64,000 nucleotides of DNA from Pseudomonadota bacterium (GTDB taxonomy: Bacteria; Pseudomonadota; Alphaproteobacteria; Sphingomonadales; Sphingomonadaceae): assembly GCA_023400405.1 (NCBI GenBank), contig JAEXFD010000005.1, positions 137,664-201,663 of the forward strand, read 5' to 3'. Positions within the stretch are counted from its first letter, which is position 1, and each line of letters opens with the position of its first letter. A program made the translations under genes and the position numbers. Of this stretch, positions 10,034 to 18,619 are shown one piece after another. Below the pieces are notes generated by a model. It was not told where the DNA came from. It made no database searches and saw only the letters and a program-made list of their open reading frames with translations.

Positions 10034-11311
10034 GTGACCGCAATCATCGACGTCCACGCCCGCCAGATTCTCGACAGCCGCGGCAACCCGACCGTCGAGG
10101 TCGACGTGTTGCTCGAAGACGGCAGTTTCGGCCGCGCCGCCGTGCCTTCCGGCGCCTCTACCGGCGCGCACGAAGCGGTGGAGAAGCGCGATGGCGACAA
10201 GAGCCGCTGGCTCGGCAAGGGCGTCGAAAAGGCGGTCGAGGCCGTGAACGACGAGATCGCCGAGGCGGTGGTCGGCATGGACGCCGAGGACCAGTCCGAT
10301 CTCGACGCGGCGATGATCGATCTCGACGGTTCGGCCAACAAGGGGCGGCTCGGCGCCAATGCGATCCTGGGCGTCAGCCTCGCCGCCGCCAAGGCGGCCG
10401 CGGATGCGCGCGGGCTGCCGCTCTATCGCTATGTCGGCGGCGTCAACGCACATGTCCTGCCGGTGCCGATGATGAACATCATCAATGGCGGCGAGCATGC
10501 CGACAATCCGATCGACTTCCAGGAATTCATGATCGTGCCGGTCGGCGCGGAGAACATCGTCGAGGCGGTGCGCTGCGGCTCCGAGATCTTCCACACGCTC
10601 AAGAAGAAGCTCCACGACAAGGGGCTGGCGACCGGCGTGGGCGACGAGGGCGGCTTCGCGCCGAACATCGCCTCCACCGCCGAAGCGCTCGACTTCATCA
10701 TGAGCAGCATCGAGGCGGCGGGCTACACCCCGGGCGACGACGTGATGCTCGCGCTCGATTGCGCTGCGACCGAATTCTTCCGCGACGGCGCCTATCACAT
10801 CTCGGGCGAGGGCAAGGTGCTCTCGCCGCAGGGGATGGCCGAATATCTGGCTGACCTCACCGCGCGCTATCCGATCTTCTCGATCGAGGACGGCATGGCC
10901 GAGGACGATTTCGACGGGTGGAAGGCGATCACCGACATGGTGGGCGGCAAGGTCCAGCTGGTCGGCGACGACCTGTTCGTGACCAATCCCGAGCGGCTGG
11001 CGATGGGGATCGAAAAAGGCCTGGCCAATTCGCTGCTCGTGAAGGTCAACCAGATCGGCACGCTGACCGAGACGCTGGCGGCGGTGAGCCTCGCCCAGCG
11101 TTCGTCCTATACCGCGGTGATGTCGCACCGTTCGGGCGAGACCGAGGACGCGACGATCGCCGATCTCGCGGTCGCGACGAATTGCGGGCAGATCAAGACC
11201 GGCTCGCTGGCCCGTTCGGACCGGCTCGCCAAGTACAACCAGCTGATCCGCATCGAGGAAGAGCTGGGCGACGCCGCGCGCTATGCCGGCAAGTCGGTGC
11301 TAAAGAAGTAA
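10034..11311 (+). CDS. eno: Enolase
   Basis: Enolase interconverts 2-phosphoglycerate and phosphoenolpyruvate in glycolysis. At 425 aa it has the normal length. The catalytic pair is visible as E205 (GDEGGFAPN) and K337 (LLVKVNQIGTLTETL). The enolase signature continues to SHRSGETEDATIADL, and the N-terminus has ILDSRGNPTVEVDV. Translation starts with GTG at 10034, preceded by GGGAGA at a 7-nt spacing. The gene is divergent from the small-protein cluster and is followed by an ftsB-like gene, an order common in proteobacteria. Confidence 0.98.
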   Translation: MTAIIDVHARQILDSRGNPTVEVDVLLEDGSFGRAAVPSGASTGAHEAVEKRDGDKSRWLGKGVEKAVEAVNDEIAEAVVGMDAEDQSDLDAAMIDLDGSANKGRLGANAILGVSLAAAKAAADARGLPLYRYVGGVNAHVLPVPMMNIINGGEHADNPIDFQEFMIVPVGAENIVEAVRCGSEIFHTLKKKLHDKGLATGVGDEGGFAPNIASTAEALDFIMSSIEAAGYTPGDDVMLALDCAATEFFRDGAYHISGEGKVLSPQGMAEYLADLTARYPIFSIEDGMAEDDFDGWKAITDMVGGKVQLVGDDLFVTNPERLAMGIEKGLANSLLVKVNQIGTLTETLAAVSLAQRSSYTAVMSHRSGETEDATIADLAVATNCGQIKTGSLARSDRLAKYNQLIRIEEELGDAARYAGKSVLKK

Positions 11312-11367
11312 GGCTACGCAGCAATACCGGCTTGATCGGAGCGCGTAGTTAAGCGAAAGCTAAGGGC

Positions 11368-11694
11368 ATGTCTTCGCGTTCCCGCTCTCCGATCCAGTCG
11401 CTGCTCCGCCGCGCGGGCCTGCCGGCGGCGGCGCTGATCGCCATGGGCTTTTTCGGCTACAATGCCGTGCTCGGCCCGACCGGCGTCGTCGCGGCAAAGG
11501 AGATCAAGCTCGAACTCGCGCAGAAGAATGCCGAGTTCGCCGCGCTCGACAAGCGACGCACCGAGCTCAGGAACAAGGTCGGCCTGCTCGATCCGAAGCG
11601 CGGCGTCGATCCGGACCTGGCCGACGAACTCGCTCGCAAGCAGCTCAACGTCGTCCGCCCGGACGAAGTGGTCATCCCGCTCAAGAAGCATTGA
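11368..11694 (+). CDS. Septum formation initiator FtsB/DivIC-like protein
   Basis: This 108-aa bitopic protein has a short basic N-terminus, one transmembrane helix (about 17-34, LPAAALIAMGFFGYNAVLG) and a periplasmic coiled coil (KEIKLELAQKNAEFAALDKR). It ends in a region with DPDLADELARKQLNVVRPDE, typical of FtsB/DivIC. The family links early and late divisome proteins through FtsL and FtsQ. Its position between eno and pdhA supports the call, because ftsB often follows eno. Confidence 0.88.
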   Translation: MSSRSRSPIQSLLRRAGLPAAALIAMGFFGYNAVLGPTGVVAAKEIKLELAQKNAEFAALDKRRTELRNKVGLLDPKRGVDPDLADELARKQLNVVRPDEVVIPLKKH

Positions 11695-11767
11695 GCTTCC
11701 CCGCATCCGCTTGCCGGAGGAGATCTGTGCCGATCGAGATTCCCGGCCTCCCGCGCCCAATTCACGC

Positions 11768-11873
11768 GTCACCCCGGCCTTGTGCCGGGGTCCACGGGGA
11801 GGCAAGCGATGGTCAAGAGGTGCGGGTTCAGCCGGTGGGGCTGTGTGGACCCCGGAACAAGTCCGGGGTGACG
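11768..11873. repeat. Paired palindrome in 389-bp intergenic region
   Basis: GTCACCCCGGCCTTGTGCCG at 11768 and its inverted partner ending AAGTCCGGGGTGACG at 11873 lie about 50 bp apart. They follow ftsB within the 11695-12083 gap. The rest of that gap holds no ORF that I can support, except the probable pdhA promoter. Confidence 0.7.
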
Positions 11874-12018
11874 ATGGAATGCCGGTGAGACGGCGCACGA
11901 AGCGATGATTTCTGCCCGATAATCATGCTGCGCCGCCGCATGTTTAGACCGCATCTCTGCTTGCATAAACTGCAATTGCCGTAACGGCGACTGCACGCCA
12001 CGGCGTTGCGTGCGTTAG

Positions 12019-12047
12019 TTGCACGTGGCGAGAAAACGCGCTTATAG
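12019..12047 (+). promoter_or_regulatory. Probable sigma-70-type promoter of pdhA
   Basis: TTGCAC (12019-12024) and TTATAG (12042-12047) are separated by 17 bp. Transcription would start near 12054, about 30 bp before the pdhA GTG. Both boxes match the housekeeping consensus fairly well for a GC-rich genome. No transcript data were available. Confidence 0.5.
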
Positions 12048-12083
12048 GCACCCGCCTTCACCCTCCCCGGACGAGGATTAACT

Positions 12084-13130
12084 GTGGCCAAAGCACCGGC
12101 ACGCAAACCGATCGAACCCGCCAAACCGAACCGCGAACGGCCCGACGAGCCGCAGCGCTACCAGGCTTCGAAGGACGAGCTGCTCGCCTTCTACAAGCAG
12201 ATGCTGCTGATCCGCCGCTTCGAGGAAAAGGCCGGCCAGCTCTATGGGCTCGGCTTTATCGGCGGCTTCTGCCACCTCTATATCGGCCAGGAAGCGGTTG
12301 CGGTCGGGCTCCAGTCGGCGCTGGACGGCGAGAAGGATTCGGTGATCACCGGCTATCGCGACCATGGCCACATGCTCGCTTACGGCATCGACCCCAAGGT
12401 GATCATGGCCGAGCTGACCGGTCGCGGCGCGGGCATTTCGCGCGGCAAGGGCGGCTCGATGCACATGTTCTCGACCGAGAAGAAGTTCTACGGCGGCCAC
12501 GGCATCGTCGGCGCGCAGGTCGCGCTCGGCACGGGCCTCGCCTTCGCACACAAGTATAACGAGGATGGCGGCGTCGCCATGGCCTATTTCGGCGACGGCG
12601 CCGCGAACCAGGGCCAGGTGTACGAATCGTTCAACATGGCCGAGCTCTGGAAGCTCCCGATCATCTACGTGATCGAGAACAACCAGTACGCCATGGGGAC
12701 CTCGGTCAACCGCTCCTCGGCCGAGGATCAGCTCTACAAGCGCGGCGAGAGCTTCCGCATCCCCGGCATCCAGGTGGACGGCATGGACGTGCTGGCCTGC
12801 CGCGGCGCGGCCGAAGAGGCGCTGGCCTGGGTGCGCGCCGGCAAGGGCCCGATCATCCTCGAGATGAAGACCTATCGCTATCGCGGCCACTCGATGTCCG
12901 ATCCGGCCAAGTATCGCAGCCGCGAGGAGGTCCAGTCGGTCCGCGACAAATCCGATCCGATCGAGCACGCCAAGAAGGAGCTCGAGGCGCTGAACGTCAA
13001 GGAAGACGAGCTGAAGGCGATCGAGCAGGAAATCCGCAAGGTGGTGAACGAAGCCGCCGATTTCGCCGAGCAGACCCCCGAACCCGACCCTGCAGAACTG
13101 TACACCGACGTGCTGGTGGAGACCTATTGA
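12084..13130 (+). CDS. pdhA: Pyruvate dehydrogenase E1 component, alpha subunit
   Basis: This is the E1 alpha subunit of the pyruvate dehydrogenase complex (348 aa), which binds thiamine diphosphate and decarboxylates pyruvate. The ThDP motif GDG...NN is present in AYFGDGAANQGQVYES and YVIENNQYAMGTS. RGKGGSMHMF and YRYRGHSMSDPAKYR, the latter a phosphorylation-loop-like region conserved in E1 alpha, also support the call. The start is GTG with GAGGA upstream. pdhB begins 1 bp after the stop, so the two subunits are cotranscribed. Confidence 0.97.
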   Translation: MAKAPARKPIEPAKPNRERPDEPQRYQASKDELLAFYKQMLLIRRFEEKAGQLYGLGFIGGFCHLYIGQEAVAVGLQSALDGEKDSVITGYRDHGHMLAYGIDPKVIMAELTGRGAGISRGKGGSMHMFSTEKKFYGGHGIVGAQVALGTGLAFAHKYNEDGGVAMAYFGDGAANQGQVYESFNMAELWKLPIIYVIENNQYAMGTSVNRSSAEDQLYKRGESFRIPGIQVDGMDVLACRGAAEEALAWVRAGKGPIILEMKTYRYRGHSMSDPAKYRSREEVQSVRDKSDPIEHAKKELEALNVKEDELKAIEQEIRKVVNEAADFAEQTPEPDPAELYTDVLVETY

Positions 13131-13131
13131 G

Positions 13132-14544
13132 ATGGCGATCGAACTGAAGATGCCGGCGCTGTCGCCCACCATGGAAGAGGGCACGCTCGCCAAGTGGCTG
13201 GTGAAGGAAGGCGATGTGGTGAAGTCCGGCGACATCCTCGCCGAGATCGAGACCGACAAGGCGACGATGGAATTCGAGGCCGTGGACGAAGGCACGATCG
13301 CCAAGATCCTCGTCGCCGAAGGCACCGATAACGTGAAGGTCGGCACCGTGATCGCGATGATCGCGGGCGAGGGCGAGGACGCCAGCACCGCTGCCGCCGC
13401 CACGCCGGCGCCCGCCGCGGCGCCGCAGGAAACCCCGGCCGACCAGAAGGCCGAGCCGACCAGCGAGAACAAGCCGCAGGAGACCGGCACCGCGCAGCTC
13501 ACCGCCGCGGTCGAGAAGACGGCCGTCAAGGCCGATCCCGAAATTCCCGCCGGCACCGAGATGGTCAAGGTGACCGTCCGCGAGGCGCTGCGCGACGCGA
13601 TGGCCGAGGAAATGCGCGCCGATGGCCGCATCTTCGTGATGGGCGAGGAAGTCGCCGAATATCAGGGCGCCTACAAGGTCACCCAGGGCCTGCTCGAGGA
13701 GTTCGGGCCCAAGCGCGTCGTCGATACGCCGATCACCGAATATGGCTTTGCAGGGCTCGGCACGGGCGCGGCGATGGGCGGGCTGCGTCCGATCGTCGAG
13801 TTCATGACCTTCAACTTCGCGATGCAGGCGATCGACCACATCATCAATTCCGCGGCCAAGACCAATTACATGTCGGGCGGCCAGATGCGCTGCCCGATCG
13901 TGTTCCGTGGCCCGAACGGCGCCGCCAGCCGCGTCGGGGCGCAGCACAGCCAGAATTACGGCCCCTGGTACGCATCGGTCCCCGGCCTGATCGTGATCGC
14001 GCCCTATGACGCGGCTGATGCCAAGGGCCTGCTCAAGGCGGCGATCCGCAGCGAGGACCCCGTGGTCTTCCTCGAGAACGAGCTGATGTACGGTCGCACC
14101 TTCGAAGTGCCCAAGCTCGACGATTTCGTCCTGCCGATCGGCAAGGCGCGGATCGTGCGCGAGGGCAAGGACGTGACGCTGGTCAGCTATTCGATCGGTG
14201 TCGGCGTCGCGCTCGAAGCGGCGGAGAAGCTGGCAGGGGAAGGCGTCGAGGCCGAAGTGATCGACCTGCGCACGCTGCGCCCGCTCGACAAGGCGACGGT
14301 GCTCGAAAGCCTCAAGAAGACCAATCGCATGGTCGTGGTCGAAGAAGGCTGGCCGACCTGCTCGATCGCCTCGGAGATCGCGGCGTTCGTGATGGAAGAG
14401 GGCTTCGACGATCTCGACGCGCCGGTGCTGCGCGTCACCGACGAGGACGTGCCGCTGCCCTATGCCGCCAATCTGGAGAAGCTGGCGCTGATTACCGCCG
14501 ACAAGGTGGTCGCGGCGGTGAAGAAGGTGACCTATCGCGCCTGA
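13132..14544 (+). CDS. pdhB: Pyruvate dehydrogenase E1 beta subunit with N-terminal lipoyl domain
   Basis: The 470-aa protein has a biotinyl/lipoyl domain (about 1-80) with lipoylated Lys expected at K43 in ETDKATMEF. A flexible Ala/Pro/Glu linker (about 83-135) follows, then the E1 beta transketolase-like domain (about 140-470). An E1 beta with its own lipoyl domain is typical of many alphaproteobacteria. The E2 and E3 genes are not in the window. A G:C-rich hairpin at the stop codon may end transcription before the convergent TadE operon. Confidence 0.97.
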   Translation: MAIELKMPALSPTMEEGTLAKWLVKEGDVVKSGDILAEIETDKATMEFEAVDEGTIAKILVAEGTDNVKVGTVIAMIAGEGEDASTAAAATPAPAAAPQETPADQKAEPTSENKPQETGTAQLTAAVEKTAVKADPEIPAGTEMVKVTVREALRDAMAEEMRADGRIFVMGEEVAEYQGAYKVTQGLLEEFGPKRVVDTPITEYGFAGLGTGAAMGGLRPIVEFMTFNFAMQAIDHIINSAAKTNYMSGGQMRCPIVFRGPNGAASRVGAQHSQNYGPWYASVPGLIVIAPYDAADAKGLLKAAIRSEDPVVFLENELMYGRTFEVPKLDDFVLPIGKARIVREGKDVTLVSYSIGVGVALEAAEKLAGEGVEAEVIDLRTLRPLDKATVLESLKKTNRMVVVEEGWPTCSIASEIAAFVMEEGFDDLDAPVLRVTDEDVPLPYAANLEKLALITADKVVAAVKKVTYRA

Positions 14545-14555
14545 GGGCGCGGTAG
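14532..14555. terminator. Hairpin at the pdhB stop between convergent genes
   Basis: CTATCGCGCC and GGCGCGGTAG pair around a TGAG loop with one wobble. The stem includes the pdhB stop codon and lies 12 bp before the end of the convergent TadE-like gene. There is no T-tract, so its role as a terminator is weakly supported. Confidence 0.3.
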
Positions 14556-14566
14556 GAGCGGCCGCC

Positions 14567-15238
14567 TTAGCTCGTATATTTGTTGCAGGTCATCGAGGGC
14601 TGTGCCGGCGCGGGATTGGTGATGCCCGACGCGAGATCGCGATTGTCGCGCACGATGAACGACGCCGTCGCCGAGATTCGCGTGCTCGATACGAAGAACG
14701 CCGCCACCAGCGGGCGGTAGTCGTAGTTGATCTCGACATACATCACCGCGGAGTTGGGCGGCGCCGTCACGCGGGCGTTCGTGGGCCCCATTCCGGGGAA
14801 GGAATTGCCGGTCGCGCCATTGCCCTCGGTCGCGCTGGAATCATAGCCCGCCCCCTGCCGGATCCCGAGGCAGCGCTGCCAATGCACCCATTGGCCGCCG
14901 CTCGAATTGGTCTCGAGGCTGGAAATCGTCACGCGGCCCCGGCCGGGAACGTCGAGCTTGCCCTGCTGGATGCGCAGGCCCTGGAGCACGTCGTTGATGT
15001 CGAGTTCGCGCAGCTGTTGCGTGGCGAGATTGGTATCGACGCCGGCGCGCGAGGCATTGTCGGCGAGCGTCAGGGCGATCTGGTTCACGCGCATCTGCAC
15101 GACGCTGTAGTTCGACATCTCGATCGCATACATGCCCGCCGGGATGAAGACCGGCAGGACGAGCGCCATCTCGATCATCGCGACGGCGCGCCGCGCGGCG
15201 AGGAAATTGCGGATCGATCGCATCGGGCGGAACCTCAT
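14567..15238 (-). CDS. TadE-family pilus assembly / pseudopilin-like protein
   Basis: The 223-aa protein begins with a basic stretch and a TadE-like hydrophobic segment (VAMIEMALVLPVFIPAGMYA, about residues 19-38, with the conserved E of the TadE motif). A secreted domain ends in a short Cys-containing tail (SMTCNKYTS). Proteins of this family are minor pseudopilins of Tad pili or related surface assemblies. The start ATG overlaps the upstream stop in ATGA. It is the last gene of a three-gene leftward operon, and no tadA, tadB or cpaB-type gene is nearby. Confidence 0.85.
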   Translation of the reverse strand: MRFRPMRSIRNFLAARRAVAMIEMALVLPVFIPAGMYAIEMSNYSVVQMRVNQIALTLADNASRAGVDTNLATQQLRELDINDVLQGLRIQQGKLDVPGRGRVTISSLETNSSGGQWVHWQRCLGIRQGAGYDSSATEGNGATGNSFPGMGPTNARVTAPPNSAVMYVEINYDYRPLVAAFFVSSTRISATASFIVRDNRDLASGITNPAPAQPSMTCNKYTS

Positions 15239-15831
15239 GTGCACACCGTCGGCGGCGTTGCAGTGGCCTGGGTGCCATAGGGCTGGTTCTTGAGCACCGT
15301 CGTCGCGGTCAGCGTCTGCTGCGCGGTGCCCCACCACACATAGGCGAGCGGGAAGAAGGGGCGATACTTCACGGTGACGGTATAGACCGTCACGTCGTTG
15401 GCGCCGCCCTGGCCTTGGCTGCCGGCGTCCGCGTCCCAGATCCCGTTATTGTTGATGTCCGAGAAACACTCGCCGGGATCGCGCAGGCCATTGTGGTTGG
15501 AGTCGGTGAACGGCTCGGGGGCGATGTTCGAGAAGCTGCTATAGGTCTTGCGGTCGCTGGTGACGATGGCGTTGGCGATCAGGCTCTTCACCGCATTGGT
15601 CACCTTCTGGTCGATCAGCGAGAGAGAGATCGGCGAGTTCCCTTCCAGCGCCGAATCGCGGCCCGCGCGCTGGACCGCGCCCGACAGGATCGACTGCGCG
15701 TAGATCTGGAAGCACATGTCGAACAGGCCGAACATCACCAGGATCATCACCGGCGCGATCAACGCGAATTCGACCGCGGTGACCCCGCGCCTGTCCTGCC
15801 GCCAGCACCGGAGCCGATGAAGCGCGCTCAC
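15235..15831 (-). CDS. TadE-family protein with calcium-loop-like motifs
   Basis: The 198-aa protein has an N-terminal TadE motif and transmembrane helix (RRGVTAVEFALIAPVMILVM, about 14-33). Near residues 108-137 are two Asp/Asn-rich loops, DSNHNGLRDPGE and DINNNGIWDAD, that resemble dockerin or EF-hand calcium loops. This suggests a calcium-stabilised extracellular domain. Translation probably starts at a GTG overlapping the upstream stop in GTGA, and the downstream gene overlaps in ATGA, so all three genes look translationally coupled. Calcium binding is inferred from the loop pattern only. Confidence 0.85.
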   Translation of the reverse strand: MSALHRLRCWRQDRRGVTAVEFALIAPVMILVMFGLFDMCFQIYAQSILSGAVQRAGRDSALEGNSPISLSLIDQKVTNAVKSLIANAIVTSDRKTYSSFSNIAPEPFTDSNHNGLRDPGECFSDINNNGIWDADAGSQGQGGANDVTVYTVTVKYRPFFPLAYVWWGTAQQTLTATTVLKNQPYGTQATATPPTVCT

Positions 15832-17807
15832 TTCGAAATCCTCAGCTTGGCGATCTGAGAGGCGATATTCTTGAAGGCATTGTTCAATTGCGACGCGTCA
15901 TTGGCCTGGTAGGCGCGGCCGTCGCTGGCGCAATTCTGCAGCAGCGGGGTCAGAGAGGTGCCGAACGCGATCACCCAGATCGTGATGTTCTTCTGCTTCG
16001 CCGCGGTGCACATCACCGCGAGGCGGTTCGCCACGATCGTGTCTTCGTCGGATTTGCTGGGGACCGAGCCGGTGCTGGTCCGGCGACGGTCGAGCGCGGA
16101 GATGCCATAGGCTTCGTAGTTCGTGCTGCTGGTATCGGTGCCGCCATCGGTCATGAAGATGATGTGGCGCGAGATGCTGCCGCCATTGGGCGCAGTCTGG
16201 TTCTCCGAGGCAAAGATGCCGGTCGGCGAAATCAGGCGCACGCCCCACAGGAAGCCGATGTCATGATAGGTGTTGCCGACAGGGACGAGTCCGTTGACAT
16301 AGCTCTGCAGCGAGCCACGCGTGATCGAGTTCAGCTTGCGCGAGGGCGAAGGGCAGGCCGTGTAGGCCCCGCCATAATATTGGTCCATCCGCTGGAGGTT
16401 GGACGAGCTGCGAACCGCACCGTAGGTCCAGCTCCCGACGCCCGAGCGCGCGTAGATCACCTGGGGCAGTGCCGGCGCCCATTGCGTCTCTGGCCTCGTC
16501 GGATCCGGGACCATGTCGAAGTCCATGTCATAGGCGGCGGACGGAATCGACGGGTAGGTCAATTGCCGAACGGTCTGGCGCTCCTCGATACAGGCCTTGG
16601 TGCCGCCCCAGGTCACGTTCGTCCACGTTGCGCCCGCATTGTTGGCGTTGCCGATCGGATAGGCGACGGTCCCGCCGGTCACGACGCCCGACGGATCATT
16701 GCCCTTGAAGCCCGAAACGTCGAACTGGACGGGCTGATACCACCAGTAATTGGTGACGTTGTTGGAGCTGCAGTTCGAGGTGCAGGGCTTCGTCACGTTC
16801 TCGCGATATTGCGTGTAGTTGTTATAGACCGTCTTCGAAATCGTGCAGATGCCGTTCGAGAAGCTCGCCGAATAGGTCGTTCCGTTCGCAACCCATTTTT
16901 CCCACCAATAGCGGGTCGTTCCGTCGTTGCTGATCGTGCCGGTCGTATAGGGGTTGCTATAGCCCTGGTTGGCCGGCGCGGTGCAGGACTCGGCGGCTCC
17001 CGACGAGACCGTGCTGGTCACCTTCGATCCGGTATAGGTCGATGGACCGTAGGTGGTCGTCGTCGTGCTCGTGCTCGTGCTCGTGCTCTGGCTGTCGAAC
17101 ACGCGCGACTGATAGGTCCAGCTGTCCCTCAGCCATTCGCGGCGGAGCAGCATCCCGACATTGACGTTGGTCGAATAGGGGACGAACCCATAACGGACCC
17201 GCGTACCCGTCTGCCGCGTCGATTCGACCGTGTCGTAGAAGTTCATCACCGCATCGCGGAGCGCCTGAATCTTGCTGCTGGCCCCGCCGCCTGGCGGCGG
17301 ATCGCCCATCGATCCCGTCGTATCGAGCACGAACATTGCATCGACGTTGGGAATCTCGAGCCGGGCGTCGCAGGAGACGGTGAGGCGCTGCGGCTGCATG
17401 CCCATCAGCGACGACAGCGTCATCGGCACCGTCGTCGCCGCGTCGCCATGGACCTGGTTGTCCGGCGTGCCGGTCGGAACGAAGGAGGTTCCGGTGGACC
17501 CGAATATCCCGTCGCGGAAATTGTTGTTGAAAAAGTCCCTTGCGCGCTGCTGCGCCACGGAATCGAAGGACGTGCCGGCCATGAACTTGCGGCCGGCCAG
17601 CGCTCCGGCGTCGCAGGCTTGCTGGAGCCGGCTCTTCACGAAATAGAGGCGCGCGGTATCGATGGCGGATCCGGCAACGAACATCAGCGGGATCAGCGCG
17701 ACGGCCATGATGATCATGGCGTTGCCGCGCACGTTGCGGCGCAAATGGCTGGCAAAGCGCAAAGCGGTGCGTACCTTGCGGACGACGCTTTCGATCTGAC
17801 TGTTCAT
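15828..17807 (-). CDS. TadG-like protein with von Willebrand factor A domain
   Basis: The 659-aa protein has an N-terminal TadE/TadG-like membrane segment (about 29-50, NAMIIMAVALIPLMFVAGSA) and a VWA domain with a MIDAS-like motif FVLDTTGSMG (D162, T164, S166). Later VWA elements include IIFMTDGGTDTSS. The middle holds a Ser/Thr/Tyr/Asn-rich region with a short hexamer repeat (around 17065-17088). I use the ATG at 17807 (MNSQIESVVRKV) preceded by GGGGG; the frame stays open to 17855. It heads the three-gene operon and probably acts at the cell surface. Confidence 0.88.
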   Translation of the reverse strand: MNSQIESVVRKVRTALRFASHLRRNVRGNAMIIMAVALIPLMFVAGSAIDTARLYFVKSRLQQACDAGALAGRKFMAGTSFDSVAQQRARDFFNNNFRDGIFGSTGTSFVPTGTPDNQVHGDAATTVPMTLSSLMGMQPQRLTVSCDARLEIPNVDAMFVLDTTGSMGDPPPGGGASSKIQALRDAVMNFYDTVESTRQTGTRVRYGFVPYSTNVNVGMLLRREWLRDSWTYQSRVFDSQSTSTSTSTTTTTYGPSTYTGSKVTSTVSSGAAESCTAPANQGYSNPYTTGTISNDGTTRYWWEKWVANGTTYSASFSNGICTISKTVYNNYTQYRENVTKPCTSNCSSNNVTNYWWYQPVQFDVSGFKGNDPSGVVTGGTVAYPIGNANNAGATWTNVTWGGTKACIEERQTVRQLTYPSIPSAAYDMDFDMVPDPTRPETQWAPALPQVIYARSGVGSWTYGAVRSSSNLQRMDQYYGGAYTACPSPSRKLNSITRGSLQSYVNGLVPVGNTYHDIGFLWGVRLISPTGIFASENQTAPNGGSISRHIIFMTDGGTDTSSTNYEAYGISALDRRRTSTGSVPSKSDEDTIVANRLAVMCTAAKQKNITIWVIAFGTSLTPLLQNCASDGRAYQANDASQLNNAFKNIASQIAKLRISK

Positions 17808-17896
17808 TACCCCCGCCTTCGTCCATCGCGCTGCGGCAAACCGCGCCTTGCGCACGGTCCTCCGAGATCATGGTGGATCGAAGATAAGAGGAAAAA

Positions 17897-18571
17897 GTGA
17901 ACACTTCCCTATCTGACGACTCGGCCTTGGACCCTGAGCGTACGCTCGCCCTGAGCTACGCGCCGGCCGCGCGCCGCGCCGCGCTGGCCGCCCTGTTTGC
18001 GCTCGACGACGCGCTTGCCCAGCTGATGCGGACGACCAGCCAGCCGGCCGTGGCGCAGCTTCGTCTCGCCTGGTGGCGCGACGCGCTGGCGGCGCTCGAC
18101 CATGCGCCTGCGCCCGCCCAGCCGGTGTTGCGCGGGCTGGAAGCCGATCTCTTGCCGCTCGGCGTCAGGGGCGGCGCACTCGTGCCGATCGTCCATGGCT
18201 GGGAGGTCCTGGTCGAGGAGGACAGGCTCGATCCGGAGGCGTTGCGCCGGTTTGCGGAAGGCCGCGGCTTGGTGTTCGAGATCGCCGGCGCGGTGATGGG
18301 TGGAAGAGGCGAGCCCCTGGCGGCGGCGGGGCAGGGCTGGGCGCTCGCCGATCTCGCGAACCATCTGAGCACTGCCCAGGAGGCCGAACAGGCGCGCGCG
18401 CTCGCGCGGCCGCTGCTTGTTGCCGCGACGACGGCGCGCTGGGGCCGTCCCGTGCGCGCACTCGGCGCGCTGGCCCATCTCGCGGGCCGCGACCTTTCCC
18501 GCGGACCCGAAGCGGTCGCGTCGCCGCAGCGCGTGGGCCGGATGCTGTGGCACCGGCTGACTGGACGGTGA
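17897..18571 (+). CDS. Squalene/phytoene synthase-like protein (NDUFAF6-type)
   Basis: The 224-aa protein shows the helical fold pattern of the squalene/phytoene synthase superfamily, with LRLAWWRDALAAL near the N-terminal third and an ADLANHLS segment later. It lacks the two DXXXD magnesium-binding motifs needed for prenyl condensation. This fits the non-catalytic NDUFAF6-like branch better than carotenoid or hopanoid synthesis. The start is GTG with AGAGGAAAAA upstream. It is divergent from the TadG operon. The role is unknown; a link to complex I assembly would rest only on the family comparison. Confidence 0.7.
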   Translation: MNTSLSDDSALDPERTLALSYAPAARRAALAALFALDDALAQLMRTTSQPAVAQLRLAWWRDALAALDHAPAPAQPVLRGLEADLLPLGVRGGALVPIVHGWEVLVEEDRLDPEALRRFAEGRGLVFEIAGAVMGGRGEPLAAAGQGWALADLANHLSTAQEAEQARALARPLLVAATTARWGRPVRALGALAHLAGRDLSRGPEAVASPQRVGRMLWHRLTGR

Positions 18572-18619
18572 CCGGTCGCTCGGGTTAGGCTGGCCGCGCG
18601 AACATCGGAGGAGGGTACG

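Noticed and set aside
15888..17900. A 670-codon open frame opposite the TadG-like gene
   Set aside because: The minus-strand frame has a signal anchor and VWA motifs. The plus frame is Arg/Ala/Gly-rich with no domain.
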